Counted from the first letter of the stretch, positions 27,573-36,609 are shown. The stretch: DNA of 64,000 nucleotides from Myceligenerans salitolerans (GCF_017349295.1 NZ_JAFMPK010000047.1:605469-669468), one strand, 5' to 3'. Program-made: numbers and translations. The notes: generated by a model from the sequence alone, not told the origin.

Positions 27573-27931
27573 TCCGTGAGGCCCAGCTCGTTCTGGAGTT
27601 CGGACAGATCGGCCAGCGCCTCGGCCCGCCGGGCGCGCTCACGCTCCCGGAACGCCTCAACCGCGGCGAGTGGCAGGCGGTGGTGCGAACCGACCTTCCG
27701 GAACGGCAGCTCGCCCCGGTCCATGAGCCGCCGCACGTGCGGGCGGGACACCCCCAGCAGCTCCGCGGCCCGTGTCGGGGTCACTTCCTCCGGCACCCCG
27801 TGGGCCCGCGCGTCGAGAAGGGCGGCGACAAGCTCGGCCGTGGACCGGTGGATCGACAGTGACACGTCGTCACCGCCTCGTTCGAGGGCATGATGCACCG
27901 CGGCGGCATCTCGCGCGAGGAGATCACTCAT
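27569..27931 (-). CDS. Excisionase-type HTH protein (antitoxin candidate)
   Basis: 120 aa. A MerR/excisionase-like helix-turn-helix occupies residues about 51-94 (TPTRAAELLGVSRPHVRRLMDRGELPFRKVGSHHRLPLAAVEAF is read here as two helices plus a wing). The C-terminal acidic helix (EALADLSELQNELGLTE) could bind the PIN partner. First gene of the pair; RBS GGAG lies 8 bases before the ATG. The same domain is used by phage excisionases, but no integrase is nearby. Confidence 0.8.
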   Translation of the reverse strand: MSDLLARDAAAVHHALERGGDDVSLSIHRSTAELVAALLDARAHGVPEEVTPTRAAELLGVSRPHVRRLMDRGELPFRKVGSHHRLPLAAVEAFRERERARRAEALADLSELQNELGLTE

Positions 27932-27977
27932 CCCAGACTCCTATCTGTACTAACTGAAACACCCCACGATAGGCACC
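27932..27977. promoter_or_regulatory. Promoter/operator region of the HTH-PIN pair
   Basis: This short AT-richer stretch before the HTH gene contains inverted arms CCTATC (27938-27943 region) and GATAGG (27968-27974 region) about 22 bases apart, plus a TTAGTACAG stretch that could serve as -10. Autoregulation by the HTH protein is plausible. The AT content contrasts with the rest of the window. Confidence 0.35.
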
Positions 27978-28069
27978 ACCGATCGTTCGCCGCAAGGCGA
28001 CATACCCGACGAAGATCAGGTGGCGCTACGCTCCGCCCGAGCCGCCGATCCCGTCGTCGGTTCCAGACC

Positions 28070-28082
28070 GACGGGAACTACC
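28070..28082. repeat. Short direct repeat, first copy
   Basis: GACGGGAACTACC at 28070-28082 recurs with one difference (GACGGGAATTACC) at 28820-28832, the very 3' end of pdxS. The two copies bracket the broken gene. Chance is not excluded. Confidence 0.3.
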
Positions 28083-28086
28083 GCCG

Positions 28087-28123
28087 TTGGACGGTAGACC
28101 ATCGCTCGTAGGATCACGGCGTG
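28087..28123 (+). promoter_or_regulatory. Leaderless promoter of the broken gene
   Basis: TTGGAC at 28087-28092 and TAGGAT at 28109-28114 are separated by 16 bases, and the GTG start follows 6 bases after the -10. This is a complete leaderless promoter. Confidence 0.6.
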
Positions 28124-28668
28124 AACATGGATCAATCTGAGCACCCCGGGCCGCTTTCCCTGTTCGAGCACGCAGTTCACCTCCACGGCGAGAACCCGGA
28201 CGCGCCGCTGCCACGAGACGGCTACCCGTTCCCGGACGACGCTGTTCACCGCAACCGCCGGATCGATGGTCCGGGTGACCCGCTCATGCGTGGTGCAGCC
28301 GCGGCGGACCTGCTCGCCGAATTCCTCGCGGACCCGCACAGCGATCTCGACCGAGTCGAGGCCGCATTTCACGCGGTGGACATCCCGATCCACTCCAACG
28401 AACACATCCGGTCGGTCGCTCTGCGCGCGAACACCGACATAGTGCGACGGACGGGTCGGTGGCTCGTCGAGCACGGGCGCGACCGCTGCGCGACGACCAT
28501 CGGCCTGGCGCTCCGCTCGACGAGACGCTCACCCACCCGGCCTGGACCGCGGCAGCCGCTGCGGAAATGGATCGCATCACCTGGTGGGCCACGTGGGCCC
28601 AGGCGAACGGCGCACTGCCAGCAGCCCGACGAGGAGCCCACACGGAAACACTGAGGACGACGAACTGA
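28121..28668 (+). pseudogene. Broken gene: N-terminal fragment plus out-of-frame C-terminal fragment
   Basis: From the GTG at 28121 the frame reads as a normal protein (LPRDGYPFPDDAVHRNRRID, RGAAAADLLAEFLADPHSDLD, VPIHSN-like DIPIHSNEHIRSVALRA, GRWLVEHGRDRCATTIGLAL) up to about 28515. It then turns into Arg/Pro-rich non-protein-like sequence. At that point another frame continues with plausible protein (DETLTHPAWTAAAAAEMDRI, WWATWAQANGALPAARRGAH) to a TGA at 28666-28668. The N-terminal part resembles a family of actinobacterial proteins that are longer, as I recall them, so an internal deletion with frameshift is likely. Confidence 0.6.
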
Positions 28669-28779
28669 TCCCGTCAGGACGACCGCCGCCCTGGTCCTTG
28701 CGAAACTCAGTCGCTCGCCAGACCCGGATGACATGCCATGGTCCAAGATTGACCAGGAACGACGCCCAGCACACAAGCG
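28669..28779. other. Non-coding scar between the broken gene and pdxS
   Basis: About 110 bp with lower GC than its neighbours. No reading frame here looks like protein. It ends at the hairpin at 28780-28807. Confidence 0.3.
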
Positions 28780-28807
28780 GCGCCGGGGAGCTACCGCTCC
28801 CCGGCGC
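28780..28807. terminator. 12-bp hairpin between pdxS and the broken gene
   Basis: Arms 28780-28791 and 28796-28807 are perfectly complementary around TACC. It sits 20 bp past the pdxS stop and also downstream of the broken plus-strand gene, so it could act in both directions. Confidence 0.65.
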
Positions 28808-28827
28808 TCGCTCCGGTCAGACGGGAA

Positions 28828-29754
28828 TTACCAGCCTCGCTCCGCCAGCCTGACCGGTTCGGGCGATTCCTCCACGTTGATACCGACCATCGCCTCGCCC
28901 AGGCCGCGGGAGACCTTGGCGATCACGTCTGCGTCGTCGTAGAATGTCGTGGCCTGCACGATCGCCTTGGCGCGCGTGGCCGGGTCGCCGGACTTGAAGA
29001 TGCCCGAGCCGACGAACACGCCCTCGGCGCCCAGCTGCATCATCATCGCGGCGTCGGCCGGCGTGGCGATGCCGCCCGCGGTGAACAGCACGACCGGCAG
29101 CTTGCCCTCACGCGCCACCTCCGCGACCAGCTCGTACGGCGCCTGGAGTTCCTTGGCCGCGACGTACAGCTCGTCCTCCGGCAGCGAGGAGAGCTTGCGG
29201 ATCTGCTGGCGGATCTGCCGCATGTGCGTGGTCGCGTTGGACACGTCGCCCGTGCCGGCCTCGCCCTTGGAGCGGATCATCGCCGCGCCCTCGGTGATAC
29301 GACGCAGCGCCTCGCCCAGGTTCGTGGCACCGCACACGAAGGGCACCGTGAAGCCCCACTTGTCGATGTGGTTCGTGTAGTCGGCGGGCGTGAGCACCTC
29401 GGACTCGTCGATGTAGTCGACGCCGAGTGACTGCAGCACCTGGGCCTCCACGAAGTGCCCGATGCGCGCCTTCGCCATCACCGGGATGGAGACGGCCTCG
29501 ATGATGCCGTCGATCATGTCGGGGTCGCTCATGCGGCTCACGCCACCCTGCGCCCGGATGTCCGCGGGCACCCGCTCGAGGGCCATCACGGCCACCGCGC
29601 CGGCGTCCTCGGCGATCTTCGCCTGCTCCGGCGTGACGACGTCCATGATCACGCCGCCCTTGAGCATCTCGGCCATGCCGCGCTTCACGCGCGCGGTGCC
29701 GACAGTTCCAGCACTGCCCACGCCAGCGCTCGTCGTCGTCTCGTCAGCCACCAC
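28828..29754 (-). CDS. pdxS: Pyridoxal 5'-phosphate synthase lyase subunit
   Basis: 308 aa from the GTG at 29752-29754; the next codon is also GTG. A GAGCGAGG ribosome binding site precedes it. TIM-barrel enzyme that builds PLP from ribose 5-phosphate, glyceraldehyde 3-phosphate and ammonia from PdxT. Seen: [57 protein letters not shown], and [30 protein letters not shown]. pdxT is not adjacent, which is unusual. Confidence 0.96.
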   Translation of the reverse strand: MVADETTTSAGVGSAGTVGTARVKRGMAEMLKGGVIMDVVTPEQAKIAEDAGAVAVMALERVPADIRAQGGVSRMSDPDMIDGIIEAVSIPVMAKARIGHFVEAQVLQSLGVDYIDESEVLTPADYTNHIDKWGFTVPFVCGATNLGEALRRITEGAAMIRSKGEAGTGDVSNATTHMRQIRQQIRKLSSLPEDELYVAAKELQAPYELVAEVAREGKLPVVLFTAGGIATPADAAMMMQLGAEGVFVGSGIFKSGDPATRAKAIVQATTFYDDADVIAKVSRGLGEAMVGINVEESPEPVRLAERGW

Positions 29755-29810
29755 TACCTCGCTCGTTCCGATCCGTACCGGACGCCGGTCCGGCGTCCTC
29801 CTATGCGATC

Positions 29811-30413
29811 CTACGCGCCGGGTCCGACACCTCGGTCCAGGCCTTCCGGCATCCGGTCGTCCAGTTCCACGGTGTGCGGCATCGGCGCACGCCCGGGCAG
29901 GTGGGCGGCACGCACGTACCACCGGCGGCGCACCCGCCGCACCTGCGCCACCGCCTCGTTGTGAAATCTGCGGGCGAGCGTCGCCCGGTACCAGGCCGCG
30001 GCCAGGGCCGCGGCCTGCTCTCCTGCCGGCCCGGCCCGCAGCGCCGCGATCTCGTCCGGCCCGCCCAGCGCCTCCCGGAGCGCCGCGCTCAGGTTGCTCT
30101 CGGCCTCCTCGCGCGCCGTCGGCAGGCCGTCGACCGCGAGCACGCGCTCCCCCGTCTCCGGGTCGGCGGCGTCCAGCACGACGTACGCGGCGTCGACCAC
30201 GACCAGGGCCGACGCCGGATCCATCCCGCCCGACGACGCGAGGTCCACGGCCGCCCACGCCCGGCGCACGAGCTGCGCGTCGAGCGCCCCCCGTGATCCG
30301 GCCACCTTGCGGTGCAGGCCGTCCAGACGTGACGCGATCCGCCACGCCACCCACACCAGCACGACGACGCCCACCAAGGACCAGAACGCGATCTCCGACC
30401 AGCTCATCGCCAT
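29811..30413 (-). CDS. LemA-like membrane protein
   Basis: 200 aa. One N-terminal helix ([17 protein letters not shown]) is followed by [23 protein letters not shown], resembling the LemA pattern in which a helix is followed by a long coiled-coil hairpin, and a late [19 protein letters not shown] that matches the LemA ARxYN region. The function is unknown. It overlaps pimA by 10 bases and lies 56 bp upstream of pdxS, so it is probably part of the same transcript. Confidence 0.6.
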   Translation of the reverse strand: MAMSWSEIAFWSLVGVVVLVWVAWRIASRLDGLHRKVAGSRGALDAQLVRRAWAAVDLASSGGMDPASALVVVDAAYVVLDAADPETGERVLAVDGLPTAREEAESNLSAALREALGGPDEIAALRAGPAGEQAAALAAAWYRATLARRFHNEAVAQVRRVRRRWYVRAAHLPGRAPMPHTVELDDRMPEGLDRGVGPGA

Positions 30414-31705
30414 CCCCTGCGTGCCCGCCCGAGCACGTCGCGCACGCCGCCGCTCAGCCCCGAGAGCGGGCCACCGGGCCCGAGCGTGTCACCGGCCGAC
30501 AGGACGGTCTCGTACACGGCCAGTACCTGCCCCGTCACCACCGACCAGTCGTACTGCCGCACGACGTCCCGCGCACGGACGCGGTACCGCTCGCGCCGTT
30601 CGGGGTCGCCCGCCAGCGCCAGCACCTCGGCCGCGAGCGCCTCGGGATCCCCGGTGCCGAAGAGGGCACCGGCCGCGCCGTCGTCCAGGACGCGCCGGAA
30701 CGCCCCCAGTGCGCTGGCCACGACGACGGCCCCGGCGCTCATCGCCTCGACGAGCACGATGCCGAACGACTCGCCGCCGGTCTGCGGCGCGACGTACAGG
30801 TCGACGGAGGCGAGCAGGGACGCCTTTTCCTCGTCGGTCACGCGGCCGAGCAGTTCGACGGCGTCCGCCCGCTCGCCGAGGGCGGCGCGGACGCGTTCGC
30901 GGGCGGCGGTGCCGCTGCCGGCCACCAGGAACCGTGTGTGCGGCATCCGGTCGAGGATCGTCGCGGCGGCCGTGAGGAGGATGTCCAGGCCCTTTCGAGG
31001 TTCGTCGAGCCGTCCGAGGAAGGCGATGGTCGGCGCCTCGGGTGTGCCCTGCCACTCCGGGCGTGGCGGCACGGCGGCGAAGTCTCGCGTGTAGACCCCG
31101 TTGGGAATGACGACGGCGTCGCCGCCGAGGTGGTCGACGACGGTGCGGCGCGCGTCCTCGGAGACGGCGATGCGGGCGGCGAGCTTCTCGACGACCGGCC
31201 CGGCGAGCGGGAAGGCGGCACGCAGCGCGCGGGAGCGCGACATCGAGGTGTGGCAGGTCGCCACGACGGGCACCTCGGCGTACCGGAGCGCGAGCAGGGA
31301 CACGGAGGGCGTCATCGGCTCGTGCAGGTGGACGACGTCGAACCTGCCCTCCGCGAGCCAGCGGCGGACGCGCCGGGCGGTGACGGGCCCGAAGGCGAGG
31401 CGGGCGACGGAGCCGTTGTAGCGGATGGGGACGGCCCGGCCGGCCGGCACGACGAACTCGGGTACGGGGGTGTGCTCGGCGGCTGGAGCGAGGACCGAGA
31501 CCTCGTGTCCGGCCGCACGCAGGGCCCGGGCGAGGTCGCGCACGTGGAACTGGACGCCGCCGGGGGCGTCGAAGGAGTAGGGACACACGATGCCGACACG
31601 GAGCGCGGAGGATCGGCCGGCACGCCCGGGCGTGCGGAGACGCCGGCGGAGCGCGGCGCCCGGCCCGGATGCCCGCGAGCGCGGCCCGGGTGGCTGGTCA
31701 GGCAC
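30404..31705 (-). CDS. pimA: GT4 phosphatidylinositol mannosyltransferase
   Basis: 433 aa from the GTG at 31703-31705. Transfers mannose from GDP-mannose to phosphatidylinositol at the inner membrane face. [39 protein letters not shown] and the C-terminal [16 protein letters not shown] (EX7E region) are PimA/GT4 signatures. No usable start codon exists at the normal PimA N-terminus (the codon there is CTC), so about 35 Arg/Pro/Gly-rich residues are added. It overlaps the acyltransferase gene by 8 bases. Confidence 0.9.
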   Translation of the reverse strand: MPDQPPGPRSRASGPGAALRRRLRTPGRAGRSSALRVGIVCPYSFDAPGGVQFHVRDLARALRAAGHEVSVLAPAAEHTPVPEFVVPAGRAVPIRYNGSVARLAFGPVTARRVRRWLAEGRFDVVHLHEPMTPSVSLLALRYAEVPVVATCHTSMSRSRALRAAFPLAGPVVEKLAARIAVSEDARRTVVDHLGGDAVVIPNGVYTRDFAAVPPRPEWQGTPEAPTIAFLGRLDEPRKGLDILLTAAATILDRMPHTRFLVAGSGTAARERVRAALGERADAVELLGRVTDEEKASLLASVDLYVAPQTGGESFGIVLVEAMSAGAVVVASALGAFRRVLDDGAAGALFGTGDPEALAAEVLALAGDPERRERYRVRARDVVRQYDWSVVTGQVLAVYETVLSAGDTLGPGGPLSGLSGGVRDVLGRARRGWR

Positions 31706-32696
31706 GCGCCCTCCGGACGTCGAGATCCTCGGTGAAGACGCGCTGCAGCATGTGCCAGTCGGCGGTGTGCTCGACGATCGAACGTCCGACGGCGTCGACC
31801 CAGCCCTGGGTGAGCCACCGCAACCGTTCCGCGCGCGGCAACGTGTGGTCGGGGACGGGGACGGGGGCGTGGAAGCTGATGACGATGCCCCAGGGGCCAC
31901 CCGCGGTACGACGGCGGTCGCCGCGCAGGCGCTCGTAGTGGATGCCGACGGGGATCAGCGGTACGTCGGCGTCCAGCGCGAGGGCGGCCGGGCCGGCGGC
32001 GACCCGGGCACGGTGCCCGAGCAGGTCGACCTCGATGCCGCGGGAGGTCAGGTCGCGGTCCGCGAGCAGCGGCACGACGCGGTCGCCCTCCTTGGCGCCG
32101 GCGACGAGGGCCTCGTAGACGCCGGGGTCCCCGAGGCCGAGCGCGGTGATGCCGATCGACCGGCGGAACTCGACGAACCGGTCGAACAGCGCGGTCGGGC
32201 GCAGCCGCTCCGCCACCGTGAGGACAGGGGCGATGTGCAGGCTCCCCCACGCGCCCGCGAGGTCCCAGTTGCCCAGGTGGCCGAGCGCCAGAGCGGCGGC
32301 GCCCCGCCGCTCCGGCGCAGTTCCTGGCCCGTCGAGGTCGAGGTACGGGAGCAGATTCTCCTCGTAGCCCCGCGTGCGGACGCGGGCATCCACCTCCTTC
32401 TCGCTCAGCGCGTGCAGGGTGAAGGCCTCGCGGAAGTACCGCATGTAGGAGTGCATGCCGGCACGGGACAGGCGGCGGATGCCGGCCGCGTCGAGGTCGG
32501 GGCGGACACGGGCGTAGTTGGCTTCGAGACGTCGCACGCCCGTGGTCCGGCGCAGCCAGGTCACATCGCCGATCACGGAGAAGAGTGCGCGCAGCACGGG
32601 TTCGGGTACCCGGGGGGCGAGCTTCCAGGCGAGCAGGTAGGCGCGCGTGACGACGTCGGGACGGGTCGTCGTGCCGTCGGCCGGCGCCTCCTTCAC
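31698..32696 (-). CDS. Phosphatidylinositol mannoside acyltransferase
   Basis: 332 aa from the GTG at 32694-32696, which overlaps the stop of the upstream gene (GTGA). LpxL/HtrB-like acyltransferase. GHLGNWDLAGAW contains the HX4D-type catalytic region, followed by LADRDLTSRGIEVDLLGHRARVAAGPAALAL and LIPVGIHYERLRG. In mycobacteria the same position is held by PatA, which acylates PIM1/PIM2; this is inferred here from order and family. Confidence 0.88.
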   Translation of the reverse strand: MKEAPADGTTTRPDVVTRAYLLAWKLAPRVPEPVLRALFSVIGDVTWLRRTTGVRRLEANYARVRPDLDAAGIRRLSRAGMHSYMRYFREAFTLHALSEKEVDARVRTRGYEENLLPYLDLDGPGTAPERRGAAALALGHLGNWDLAGAWGSLHIAPVLTVAERLRPTALFDRFVEFRRSIGITALGLGDPGVYEALVAGAKEGDRVVPLLADRDLTSRGIEVDLLGHRARVAAGPAALALDADVPLIPVGIHYERLRGDRRRTAGGPWGIVISFHAPVPVPDHTLPRAERLRWLTQGWVDAVGRSIVEHTADWHMLQRVFTEDLDVRRARA

Positions 32697-33313
32697 CGCG
32701 TGGCCCTCGCGAGCTGCCGGCGCACGGTGCCCACGCGCTGCCCGACGGTCACGGCGCTTGCCACCGCGAGGACGGTGAGCGCCGTGGTGGCGGCGACCAT
32801 CGGGAGCCCGACCTGGGTGAACGCGAGAGGCGCCAGTCCGATCACGAGACGGTCGGTGCGCTCCGCGATGCCGTTCCTCGCTGTCGCGCCCACGGCCTCG
32901 GCCCGGGCTCGCGCGTACGGCACGACGCCGCCGAGTGCGAGGCAGGCCAGTGCCGCCATCGCGCCCCAGGTCGCGTGGGGAGCGGTCGGGTGCAGCACGA
33001 AGTAGAGGGTGATGCCCGCGAACACGGCGCCGTCGGACACGCGGTCCAGGGTGGAGTCGAGGAAGGCTCCCCACTGGCCGGCCCGTCCCGAGAGGCGCGC
33101 GAGCACGCCGTCCAGGGAGTCCAGCAGGGCGAAGAGACCGATCAGGAGCCCCCCGAGCATCAGGTGGCCCAGCGGCAGCAGGGTGAGCGCGAGCACCGTC
33201 ACCGCCACGGTGCCCGCGATCGTCACGGCGTCGGGCGTGACACCGAGACGCAGCAGCCGTCGAGCCACCGGGGTGAGCACGGTGGTCATCAGGCTGCGAA
33301 GCCGGCCGAACAT
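32693..33313 (-). CDS. pgsA: Phosphatidylinositol phosphate synthase (CDP-alcohol phosphatidyltransferase)
   Basis: 206 aa from the ATG at 33311-33313. Six membrane helices. The CDP-alcohol motif D-X2-DG-X2-AR-X8-G-X3-D-X3-D is complete in DSLDGVLARLSGRAGQWGAFLDSTLD. Makes PI-phosphate from CDP-diacylglycerol and inositol 1-phosphate, the first step of PIM synthesis. Coupled to the acyltransferase and pimA, the order found in mycobacteria. Confidence 0.92.
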   Translation of the reverse strand: MFGRLRSLMTTVLTPVARRLLRLGVTPDAVTIAGTVAVTVLALTLLPLGHLMLGGLLIGLFALLDSLDGVLARLSGRAGQWGAFLDSTLDRVSDGAVFAGITLYFVLHPTAPHATWGAMAALACLALGGVVPYARARAEAVGATARNGIAERTDRLVIGLAPLAFTQVGLPMVAATTALTVLAVASAVTVGQRVGTVRRQLARATR

Positions 33314-33347
33314 CTCGCCTCCGATCCCTGTGGTGCCCCTCTGCCGG

Positions 33348-34010
33348 TCAAGTATGCCGGGACGCGGCCGTCGCACCAGTTCCCGGCCATGCGTCGGCGA
33401 GTCGGCGCCTGGTGTCGGAGAGCAGTTCGGGAAGGGACTTCGTCTGCGCGACGACGGGCAGGAAGTTCGAGTCCCCCGGCCAGCGCGGCACGACGTGCTG
33501 ATGCAGATGCGCCGCGATCCCCGCACCGGCCACCTCGCCCTGGTTGATGCCAAGGTTGAACCCCGCCGGCGCGTACGCCGCGCGTGTCGTGCGCATCGCC
33601 GCCTGCGTCATGGCTGCCAGTTCGAGCGTCTCGGCCTCGTCGAGGTCGGTGTAGTCCGAGACGTGCCGGTAGGGCAGCACCATCAGGTGACCCGAGTTGT
33701 ACGGGTACAGGTTCAGCACCACGTAGCACAGCTCCCCGCGGGCGACGACGAGCCCTTGCTCGTCGTCGCCACGCGGGATGCGGCAGAACGGGCAACGCCG
33801 CTCCGAACCGTCGGACGGCTTGCCCTCCCCACCGATGTAGACCAGGCGGTGCGGGTTCCACAGGCGCTGGTAGTGGTCCTCGGGCGGCGCGAAGGCGCCG
33901 GGCTCCTCGATGACCACGGCATCCTCCTGGCCCGCCGGCGAAGGCGCGCCGAAAGACCCGGTGGACGTCTCCGCGCCCCACACCTCGCCGTCGTCGGCCG
34001 TCACATCCAT
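33348..34010 (-). CDS. HIT-family hydrolase (Ap4A phosphorylase-like)
   Basis: 220 aa from the ATG at 34008-34010. The HIT motif is HLHQHVVPRW, with CPFCRIPRGDDEQG forming a likely zinc site and LNLYPYNSGHLMVLPYRH typical of the branch that includes mycobacterial Rv2613c, an Ap4A phosphorylase. It lies between thrS and pgsA, as in mycobacteria. The acidic N-terminal 45 residues are variable. Confidence 0.9.
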   Translation of the reverse strand: MDVTADDGEVWGAETSTGSFGAPSPAGQEDAVVIEEPGAFAPPEDHYQRLWNPHRLVYIGGEGKPSDGSERRCPFCRIPRGDDEQGLVVARGELCYVVLNLYPYNSGHLMVLPYRHVSDYTDLDEAETLELAAMTQAAMRTTRAAYAPAGFNLGINQGEVAGAGIAAHLHQHVVPRWPGDSNFLPVVAQTKSLPELLSDTRRRLADAWPGTGATAASRHT

Positions 34011-34023
34011 GCTTCCGGCCGTG

Positions 34024-36054
34024 TCAGACCTGCACCCGGTCCCGGACCGCCGCCACGATCTTCTCGATCGCGTCGGCGACAGGTACCCCGTTCTCCTGGG
34101 TGCCGTCCCGGAACCGGAACGACACCGCGCCCGCCTCGACGTCCTCACCGCCCGCGATGAGGGTGAAGGGCACCTTCTGCTTGGACGCGTTGCGGATCTT
34201 CTTGGCGAACCGGTCGTCGGACAGGTCGACCTCGGCCCGGATGCCCCGCGCCTTGAGCTGCGCGACGACGTCCTTGAGGTAGTCGTCGAACGCCTCGGCG
34301 ACCGGTACGGCGAGCACCTGCACCGGCGCGAGCCAGACCGGGAACTGGCCGGCGTAGTGCTCGATCAGCACCCCCATGAACCGCTCGATGGAGCCGAACT
34401 TCGCCGAGTGGATCATCACCGGGCGCTGCTTGGTTCCGTCCGGCGCGGTGTACTCGAGGCCGAAGCCCTCGGGCTGGTTGAAGTCGTACTGCACCGTGCC
34501 GAGCTGCCAGGTGCGCCCGATCGCGTCCTTCGCCTGCACCGAGATCTTGGGGCCGTAGAACGCGGCACCGCCCGGGTCCGGAACCAGGTCGAGGCCGGTC
34601 TCCGCGGCGACGTCCTCCAGCACCTTGGTGGCCGCGGCCCAGTCCTCGTCCGAGCCGACGAACTTCCCCGGCTTCGACTCGTCCCGCGTCGAGATCTCCA
34701 GGTAGAAGTCGTTCAGGCCGAAGTCCTTGAGCAGGCTGAGCATGAAGTTCAGCAGGTGCTTGACCTCGGCGGGCGCCTGGTCGGGAGTGACGTACGAGTG
34801 CGAGTCGTCCTGCGTCAGCCCACGCACCCGGGTCAGGCCCTGCACCACGCCCGACTTCTCGTACCGGTAGACCGACCCGAACTCGAACAGGCGCAGCGGC
34901 AGCTCGCGGTAGGAGCGGCCCCTGGACCGGAAGATCAGGTTGTGCATCGGGCAGTTCATCGCCTTGAGGCGGTACTCGGACCCTTCGACGTCCATCGGCG
35001 GGAACATCGTGTCCGCGTAGTACGGCAGGTGCCCCGAGGTGTGGAACAGGCCGTCCTTGGTGATGTGGGGGGTGCCGACGTACTCGAAACCCTCCTCGAT
35101 GTGCCGCTGGCGGACGTAGTCCTCCATCACCCGCTTGATCACACCGCCCTTGGGGTGGAACACCGGCAGGCCCGAGCCGATCTCCTCCGGGAAGCTGAAG
35201 AGGTCCATCTCGGTGCCCAGCCGGCGGTGGTCACGGCGTTCGGCCTCGGCGAGGCGCTCCTGGTACGCCTTGAGCTCCTCCTTGCCGGGCCAGGCCGTGC
35301 CGTAGACGCGCTGCAGCATCGGGTTCTTCTCGCTGCCGCGCCAGTAGGCCGCGGCCGAGCGCATCAGCTTCACGCCGTTGCCGAGGATCTTCGTGTTCGG
35401 CAGGTGCGGTCCCCGGCACAGGTCCTTCCAGACCACCGTCTCGCTCTCGCGACCCGCCCCGCGCACGTTCTCGTAGATGGTCAGCTCGCCGCCGCCCACC
35501 TCGACGCTCGCGCCCTCGGCGGCGTCCTCCGCGTCGTCGCCCGATCCCTTGATCCCGATGAGCTCGAGCTTGTACGGCTCGTCGGCGAGTTCCGCGCGGG
35601 CCTCCGCCTCGGTGACGACGCGCCGGCGGAAGACCTGACCTTCCTTGATGATGCGGGCCATGGCCTTGTCGAGCGCCTTGAGGTCGTCCGGCGTGAACGG
35701 CTCGGCGACGTCGAAGTCGTAGTAGAAGCCGTCCTTGACGGGCGGGCCGATGCCGAGCTTCGCGTCCGGGTTGATCTGCTGCACGGCCTGGGCGAGCACG
35801 TGCGCCGCCGAGTGCCGCAGCACGTCGAGCCCGTCGGGCTCGTGGACCGTGACCGGCTCCACGACCGCGCCGCCCGGGATCTCACGGTCGAGGTCCCACA
35901 GGGTGCCGTCGACCCGGACGACGACGACGTCCTTGCGGTCGCCGTACAGGTCGGCGCCGGTGGTCGGCACAGTGGTCGTCGTCGTCGCCTCCGTCGCGGT
36001 GACGTCACCGGGGGTGAGGTCCTGATGGGTGGGCGGCGATGCGACGTCGGACAC
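34024..36054 (-). CDS. thrS: Threonyl-tRNA synthetase
   Basis: 676 aa, GTG start with GAAGGAGA upstream. TGS-like N-terminus, then the editing domain ([34 protein letters not shown]), class II core with [15 protein letters not shown] (motif 2) and the zinc-binding [10 protein letters not shown], and the anticodon-binding domain starting at [10 protein letters not shown]. It is preceded by possible alternative hairpins (36082-36127). Confidence 0.96.
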   Translation of the reverse strand: MSDVASPPTHQDLTPGDVTATEATTTTTVPTTGADLYGDRKDVVVVRVDGTLWDLDREIPGGAVVEPVTVHEPDGLDVLRHSAAHVLAQAVQQINPDAKLGIGPPVKDGFYYDFDVAEPFTPDDLKALDKAMARIIKEGQVFRRRVVTEAEARAELADEPYKLELIGIKGSGDDAEDAAEGASVEVGGGELTIYENVRGAGRESETVVWKDLCRGPHLPNTKILGNGVKLMRSAAAYWRGSEKNPMLQRVYGTAWPGKEELKAYQERLAEAERRDHRRLGTEMDLFSFPEEIGSGLPVFHPKGGVIKRVMEDYVRQRHIEEGFEYVGTPHITKDGLFHTSGHLPYYADTMFPPMDVEGSEYRLKAMNCPMHNLIFRSRGRSYRELPLRLFEFGSVYRYEKSGVVQGLTRVRGLTQDDSHSYVTPDQAPAEVKHLLNFMLSLLKDFGLNDFYLEISTRDESKPGKFVGSDEDWAAATKVLEDVAAETGLDLVPDPGGAAFYGPKISVQAKDAIGRTWQLGTVQYDFNQPEGFGLEYTAPDGTKQRPVMIHSAKFGSIERFMGVLIEHYAGQFPVWLAPVQVLAVPVAEAFDDYLKDVVAQLKARGIRAEVDLSDDRFAKKIRNASKQKVPFTLIAGGEDVEAGAVSFRFRDGTQENGVPVADAIEKIVAAVRDRVQV

Positions 36055-36081
36055 GGACGGTCTCCTTCAACGGGCTGCTGG

Positions 36082-36127
36082 CCCTCGCACGTGCGAGGGG
36101 CATCGCCCCACGTGGACGACGCCCCTC
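36082..36127 (-). promoter_or_regulatory. Mutually exclusive hairpins in the thrS leader
   Basis: An 18-bp perfect palindrome CCCTCGCACGTGCGAGGG lies at 36082-36099. Its GAGGGGC half (36096-36102) can also pair with GCCCCTC at 36121-36127. In the minus-strand mRNA, the first segment pairs with the middle, or the middle pairs with the last, 12 bases before the ribosome binding site. That is the logic of an attenuator, though it may also serve as the terminator of the gene at 36194-36421. Confidence 0.45.
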
Positions 36128-36193
36128 GATCGTACCGATCCGAGTGCCCAGGACGAACTCGATACCGGAGCGCGGCCGGGCACGTCGGCCCGG

Positions 36194-36421
36194 CTACTTG
36201 CCCCCGCTCCCGGCGGCCGCCGCCGGCGCCTCGTCCTCAGGACCGCCCCACTCCTTGGCCTTCTCCGCGAGACCGTCGACGGCACCGCGCACCTGCTCCG
36301 GCGCCAGCTCCTTGAGCTTGCCGGCAGCCGCGTCGACGTTCTCGTCGGTCAGCAGTTCCTTCGCACGTGCGATGTTCTCCGGATCCGTGACGAAGTTCTT
36401 GGCCGCCTCGAAAAGTCCCAT
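36194..36421 (-). CDS. Small protein of 75 aa, tandem paralogue
   Basis: Begins MGLFEAAKNFVTDPENIARAKELLTDENVDAAAGKLKELAPEQ when read in two parts, all helical and amphipathic, with an Ala/Gly-rich tail. Clearly related to the 61-aa product at 36610-36795. The start and size loosely resemble MT0933-like (Rv0909) putative antitoxins, but I would not assign that. RBS AGGAGG lies upstream. Function unknown. Confidence 0.75.
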   Translation of the reverse strand: MGLFEAAKNFVTDPENIARAKELLTDENVDAAAGKLKELAPEQVRGAVDGLAEKAKEWGGPEDEAPAAAAGSGGK

Positions 36422-36521
36422 ATCCAGTTCCTCCTGCGGTTCGCAGGCACGTCTTCTGCGTGAGTTTCCTGCCGCGACGGCACATCCGTCGCCGCCGAGA
36501 AGTTACCCAAGACGGACGAAA

Positions 36522-36559
36522 ACCGCATCCTCGAGCGAGAGCCCGCTCGAGGACGCGGT
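36522..36559 (-). terminator. 16-bp hairpin with T run after the 61-aa gene
   Basis: Arms 36522-36537 and 36544-36559 pair with one mismatch. In the minus-strand direction the stem is followed by GGTTTTCG, the best T run of any terminator in the window. It ends the transcript of the 61-aa paralogue before the 75-aa gene. Confidence 0.75.
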
Positions 36560-36609
36560 CATCGCGAGTGCTGCCGGCCGTCCGCGCGGCCGCCCGGCCG
36601 CTCGCCGAG

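Noticed and set aside
28043..28082. Possible tRNA 3' fragment
   Set aside because: A T-arm-like stem exists but no anticodon arm or acceptor partner; too weak to call a tRNA or attachment site.
27977..28474. A minus-strand frame of about 150 codons opposite the broken gene
   Set aside because: It is antisense to the better-supported plus-strand frame with a complete leaderless promoter and has no start signal of its own.
17990..28827. Prophage or integrative element
   Set aside because: No integrase, terminase, capsid, relaxase or replication gene is in the block, so it is described as an accessory island only.
33910..36315. An 801-codon plus-strand frame opposite thrS
   Set aside because: thrS is unambiguous on the other strand; the plus frame lacks any protein-like features.
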